Of a DNA stretch of 64,000 bases, positions 61,917 to 64,000 are shown in pieces. The stretch is taken from the NCBI GenBank assembly GCA_937139365.1, contig CAKZPT010000108.1, positions 47,199 to 111,198 on the forward strand, written 5' to 3'. The notes under the pieces are model-generated. The model saw nothing but the letters and a program-made list of their open reading frames with translations, searched no databases and had not been told where the DNA came from. The DNA comes from an uncultured bacterium (GTDB lineage Bacteria > Verrucomicrobiota > Kiritimatiellia > PWTM01). The translations under genes and the position numbers were made by a program. Every line of letters begins with the position of its first letter. Position 1 is the stretch's first letter.

Positions 61917-63217
61917 AACCCGTGAGCCGCGCCGTTCGAGCGTGGATGTTCCTTTGGCTGGGGAGCGGGTGGGCGGCGGGGACCGCGGACGGCGAACGCG
62001 CCGCATCGCCCTGGTGGGCGGCCTGGGAGGATCCTGGGCTCGCGTCGTGGATTCGCGGGGGGCTGGCGGCCCATCCGTCGCTCGATGCCGCGCAGGCCAC
62101 CGTGCGCGCCGCCAGGGCCGCCCGGGAGCTCGCCGCCTCGCAACGCCGGCCGCGGGCGGAGGCGATGGGTACCGCGCGTGTCGGCCGCGAGCGGACCATG
62201 GCGTCGGATTTCCGGGCGATGGAGATGGCCCCGTGGGAGGTGGGCGCATCATTCTCATGGGAGCTGGACATCTTCCGGCGCCAAGCTGAACGGGTGGCTG
62301 ACGCCCGCGCCTCCGAGAAAGCCGCCGAAGCCGACCGGGCGGCGATCGAGCTGATGCTCGGCACCGAGATCGCCACGGCATACCTTGCCCTGGCCGGACT
62401 GGCCGACGAGATCCTGGCGGTCGAGGAAATGCGGCGGCGGGCCGTCGCCATTGCGGATCGCCAGGCCCGCCGGGCCGCCGCCGGACGGCTGCGCTCCTCC
62501 GAGGCCTCCGCGGCGGCGGCGGAGGTCCGGCGGATGACGCAGGAGCGCGTCGACCTGGAACGCGAACGCGAGGAATGGCTGGCGCGGGCGGCAGAGTTGT
62601 TGGGTGTGTTCCCATCCAACAGCCCTACGACGCTCGCGTCGCTCTCCCTCCCGGAGGAGCCGAGGGACGACTCCGCCTGGGCACTTCGGCGTCCGGACGT
62701 TCTCCGCGCCCACGCCCGGCTCGAAGCCGCCCGCGCAACCGCAACCGCCGAACGGCGCAACCGATTGCCGACCGTTGAATGGCTGGCGGCCGTCTCGCGT
62801 GAGTTGGGCCGAAGCGAAGGCACCGAATCGGAGTGGGCGGCATGGACGGGTCCGCGCGTCGTCCTGCCGCTGATCGCGCCAGCGCTGACGCCGGCGCGGG
62901 AGTGGAGCGTCGCTGAACTGGACCGCGCCGAGGCCGACGTGCGCGCCATGCTCCGGCAGGCTGTCCGCGAAATTGCCGCGACCGTGTCGGCGCGCCGCTG
63001 GGCCCGAGAGGCCCTGTCCGCCGCCGAAGGACGGGCCAGAAAACTGTCGGCCGTCGCCGAGACGGCTGCGAAGCGCGCGGCCGCCGGAGTGGCGTCACCC
63101 ACCGAAGCGGATGAGGCGGCCCTCGCGGCCGCCCAAGCCCGCCGCGGACACATCCGCGCGCTCGCCGGGGCCCATGCTGCACACCTGAACTGGGTCCGTG
63201 CGGTGGGCGGTGGCTGA
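61913..63217 (+). CDS. TolC-family outer-membrane channel
   Basis: A 434-residue outer-membrane efflux protein with a signal (RAWMFLWLGSGWAAG) and two OEP repeats rich in Ala/Arg coiled coil. Marker segments are LASWIRGGLAAHPSLDAAQATVRAARAA, WELDIFRRQAERVADARAS and RRPDVLRAHARLEAARATATAERRNRLPTVEWLAAVS. It completes the tripartite exporter with the adaptor and ABC transporter. The start overlaps the lipoprotein stop (ATGA). Confidence 0.88.
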   Translation: MKPVSRAVRAWMFLWLGSGWAAGTADGERAASPWWAAWEDPGLASWIRGGLAAHPSLDAAQATVRAARAARELAASQRRPRAEAMGTARVGRERTMASDFRAMEMAPWEVGASFSWELDIFRRQAERVADARASEKAAEADRAAIELMLGTEIATAYLALAGLADEILAVEEMRRRAVAIADRQARRAAAGRLRSSEASAAAAEVRRMTQERVDLEREREEWLARAAELLGVFPSNSPTTLASLSLPEEPRDDSAWALRRPDVLRAHARLEAARATATAERRNRLPTVEWLAAVSRELGRSEGTESEWAAWTGPRVVLPLIAPALTPAREWSVAELDRAEADVRAMLRQAVREIAATVSARRWAREALSAAEGRARKLSAVAETAAKRAAAGVASPTEADEAALAAAQARRGHIRALAGAHAAHLNWVRAVGGG

Positions 63218-63275
63218 CGCTTACTTCTTCCCCACCGCGGAGGCCGGGGCTGGTGTTCGCAAAACGCGGCCGGTT

Positions 63276-63620
63276 TTACACGTCCGATGCGGCACGGTCG
63301 GTCCGGGCGGCCATGACCAAATCGTTGTGGTGGATATTCCGGATCTTGTGAGTCCACCAACGAACCGTCACTCGCCCCCATTCGGTTAGGATGGCCGGAT
63401 GGTGGCCCGCCCGTTCAGCCAGTTCGCCGACCTTGTCCGTGAAGGCGAGCGCTGCGGCAAAGTCCGGGAATCGGAATACCTTGCAGAGTTGAGGGATTCC
63501 ATCGTTCACGGCGATTTCCCATCCCGGATACGATTTCAGAAATCGCTCGATCTCCTCTTGTGAGGCTGGCGGTGCATCGGCACGGCATGAAATACACATT
63601 TCCTGGTGGGAATCCTTCAC
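63276..63620 (-). CDS. phhB: Pterin-4a-carbinolamine dehydratase
   Basis: A 114-residue PCD/DCoH-fold enzyme: PGWEIAVNDGIPQLCKVFRFPDFAAALAFTDKVGELAERAGHHPAILTEWGRVTVRWWTHKI, holding the catalytic His pair (GHHP) and the TH motif. It recycles the 4a-carbinolamine of tetrahydrobiopterin or a folate analogue. The N-terminal 30 residues carry two Cys pairs (CISCRADAPP) not seen in all homologues. Convergent with the export operon. Confidence 0.9.
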   Translation of the reverse strand: MKDSHQEMCISCRADAPPASQEEIERFLKSYPGWEIAVNDGIPQLCKVFRFPDFAAALAFTDKVGELAERAGHHPAILTEWGRVTVRWWTHKIRNIHHNDLVMAARTDRAASDV

Positions 63621-63819
63621 GGAATCACCATTCCATACAGGGCGGACCTTCGCAAGAAATCAGGGGGTCGTTTGCGATTGATCCTTGGCGCCTCATCCCG
63701 AGGCTTTGTAGTGTTTGACTTAAGGTTTTTTCGCCGCTGTGCGGAAAAACTCGCGGTTCGCGCCTTCTGGGCGGTGTGGGGCCGGCGCATGGGGCGTCGG
63801 CTCCGGGAGGCGGCGAGCC

Positions 63820-64000
63820 ATGAGAACGCCGCGCATCAAGCCGGACGGCGAGGCCACCTGGCACCATGTCTTCAACCACGCCCTCGGCCTCCCCACCGAC
63901 CGACCCTTCCGCGACCCCGAACGCGCCGCCTTCCTGCGCATCAAGGTTTTGAGGCTCTTCAACATTGAGGTCGCCGGCTGGTGCATCTTGGGCAACCACT
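63820..64000 (+). CDS. REP-associated tyrosine transposase, N-terminal part
   Basis: The frame starts ATG 63820 and runs off the right edge after 60 residues: MRTPRIKPDGEATWHHVFNH, then RPFRDPERAAFLRIKVLRLFN and IEVAGWCILGNH. The pattern R-x-x-x-x-G-x-x-x-H-x-x-x-N opening and the closing A-x-x-I-L-G-N-H (the first half of the HUH metal motif) match TnpA_REP/IS200-like Y1 transposases. Just upstream (63725-63749) an imperfect hairpin TTTTTTCG-CCGC/GCGG-AAAAA lies near the start. The enzyme may act on the GGGGACAGGCA elements in this window. Confidence 0.75.
   Translation, partial: MRTPRIKPDGEATWHHVFNHALGLPTDRPFRDPERAAFLRIKVLRLFNIEVAGWCILGNH

Noticed and set aside
1..64000. tRNA, rRNA or CRISPR features
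   Set aside because: Scanned for T-loop-like GGTTCGAATCC, rRNA landmarks and regularly spaced direct repeats. The few GTTCGAA matches lie inside coding genes, and no array was seen.

Overview
The window is about 64 kb of GC-rich bacterial chromosome. The gene content points to the PVC superphylum, most likely a Verrucomicrobiota, Kiritimatiellota or Lentisphaerota member, although no marker here fixes the phylum. Supporting clues are exported sulfatases, PmoA-family and cellulase-type secreted proteins, several PQQ/NHL beta-propeller proteins, a TatT-type TRAP transporter and a FixABCX module. Most housekeeping genes are intact (recA, pheS, trpA, truA, ruvX, rdgB, comM, panB, panC, tatA, thpR). 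No tRNA, rRNA or CRISPR array was seen.

Layout, left to right. 0-3 kb: partial sugar-nucleotide epimerase, HIT protein, frameshifted sulfatase. 2.8-8 kb: fixC-fixX-fixA-fixB with an acyl-CoA dehydrogenase. 8-15.3 kb: FmdB-type zinc ribbon, a secreted glycosidase, a PmoA-family protein in one continuous frame with an MGMT domain, an SDR reductase, a gutted sulfatase remnant and yjbQ. 15.3-24 kb, minus strand: a tightly coupled Fe-S/propeller cluster (PQQ propeller, NHL propeller, small Cys protein, Tat-exported polyferredoxin, NapH/NosR-like membrane ferredoxin, second PQQ propeller, NuoE-NuoF fusion). 24-31.8 kb: nucleoside-type MFS permease, panBC, dCMP deaminase, a broken third PQQ gene, pheS, a PpiC-like foldase and an MliC-like protein. 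32-35.8 kb: TRAP transporter. 35.8-42 kb: AsmA-like protein, trpA-ruvX-truA, MFS transporter, rdgB, MBL hydrolase. 42.4-44.4 kb: wreck of a large glucuronidase-like gene. 44.9-56.4 kb: amidase, comM, ankyrin lipoprotein, avtA, MBL nuclease, endonuclease III, tatA, TPR and BON proteins, thpR, recA. 56.5-63.2 kb: a MacAB-TolC-like export operon. The right edge holds PCD dehydratase and the start of a REP-type transposase.

Two themes stand out. First, single-base frameshifts, internal amber codons and deletions are concentrated in exported accessory genes (sulfatases, PQQ/NHL propellers, NapH-like protein, glucuronidase-like protein, ankyrin lipoprotein), while the roughly 45 housekeeping and transport genes read through cleanly. 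This looks more like lineage-specific decay than random sequencing error, but raw reads are needed to decide. Second, there are dispersed short repeats that genes do not explain: three copies of a GGGGACAGGCA element, plausibly tied to the REP transposase at the right edge, and two pairs of TTCCAANNNTTGGAA palindromes, each pair spaced exactly 32 bp start to start.

The best candidate for an undescribed system is the 15.3-24 kb cluster. It would link exported beta-propellers and periplasmic and membrane Fe-S proteins to a cytoplasmic NAD-reactive NuoEF flavoprotein. Its function is unknown, and in this genome several of its members carry frameshifts.
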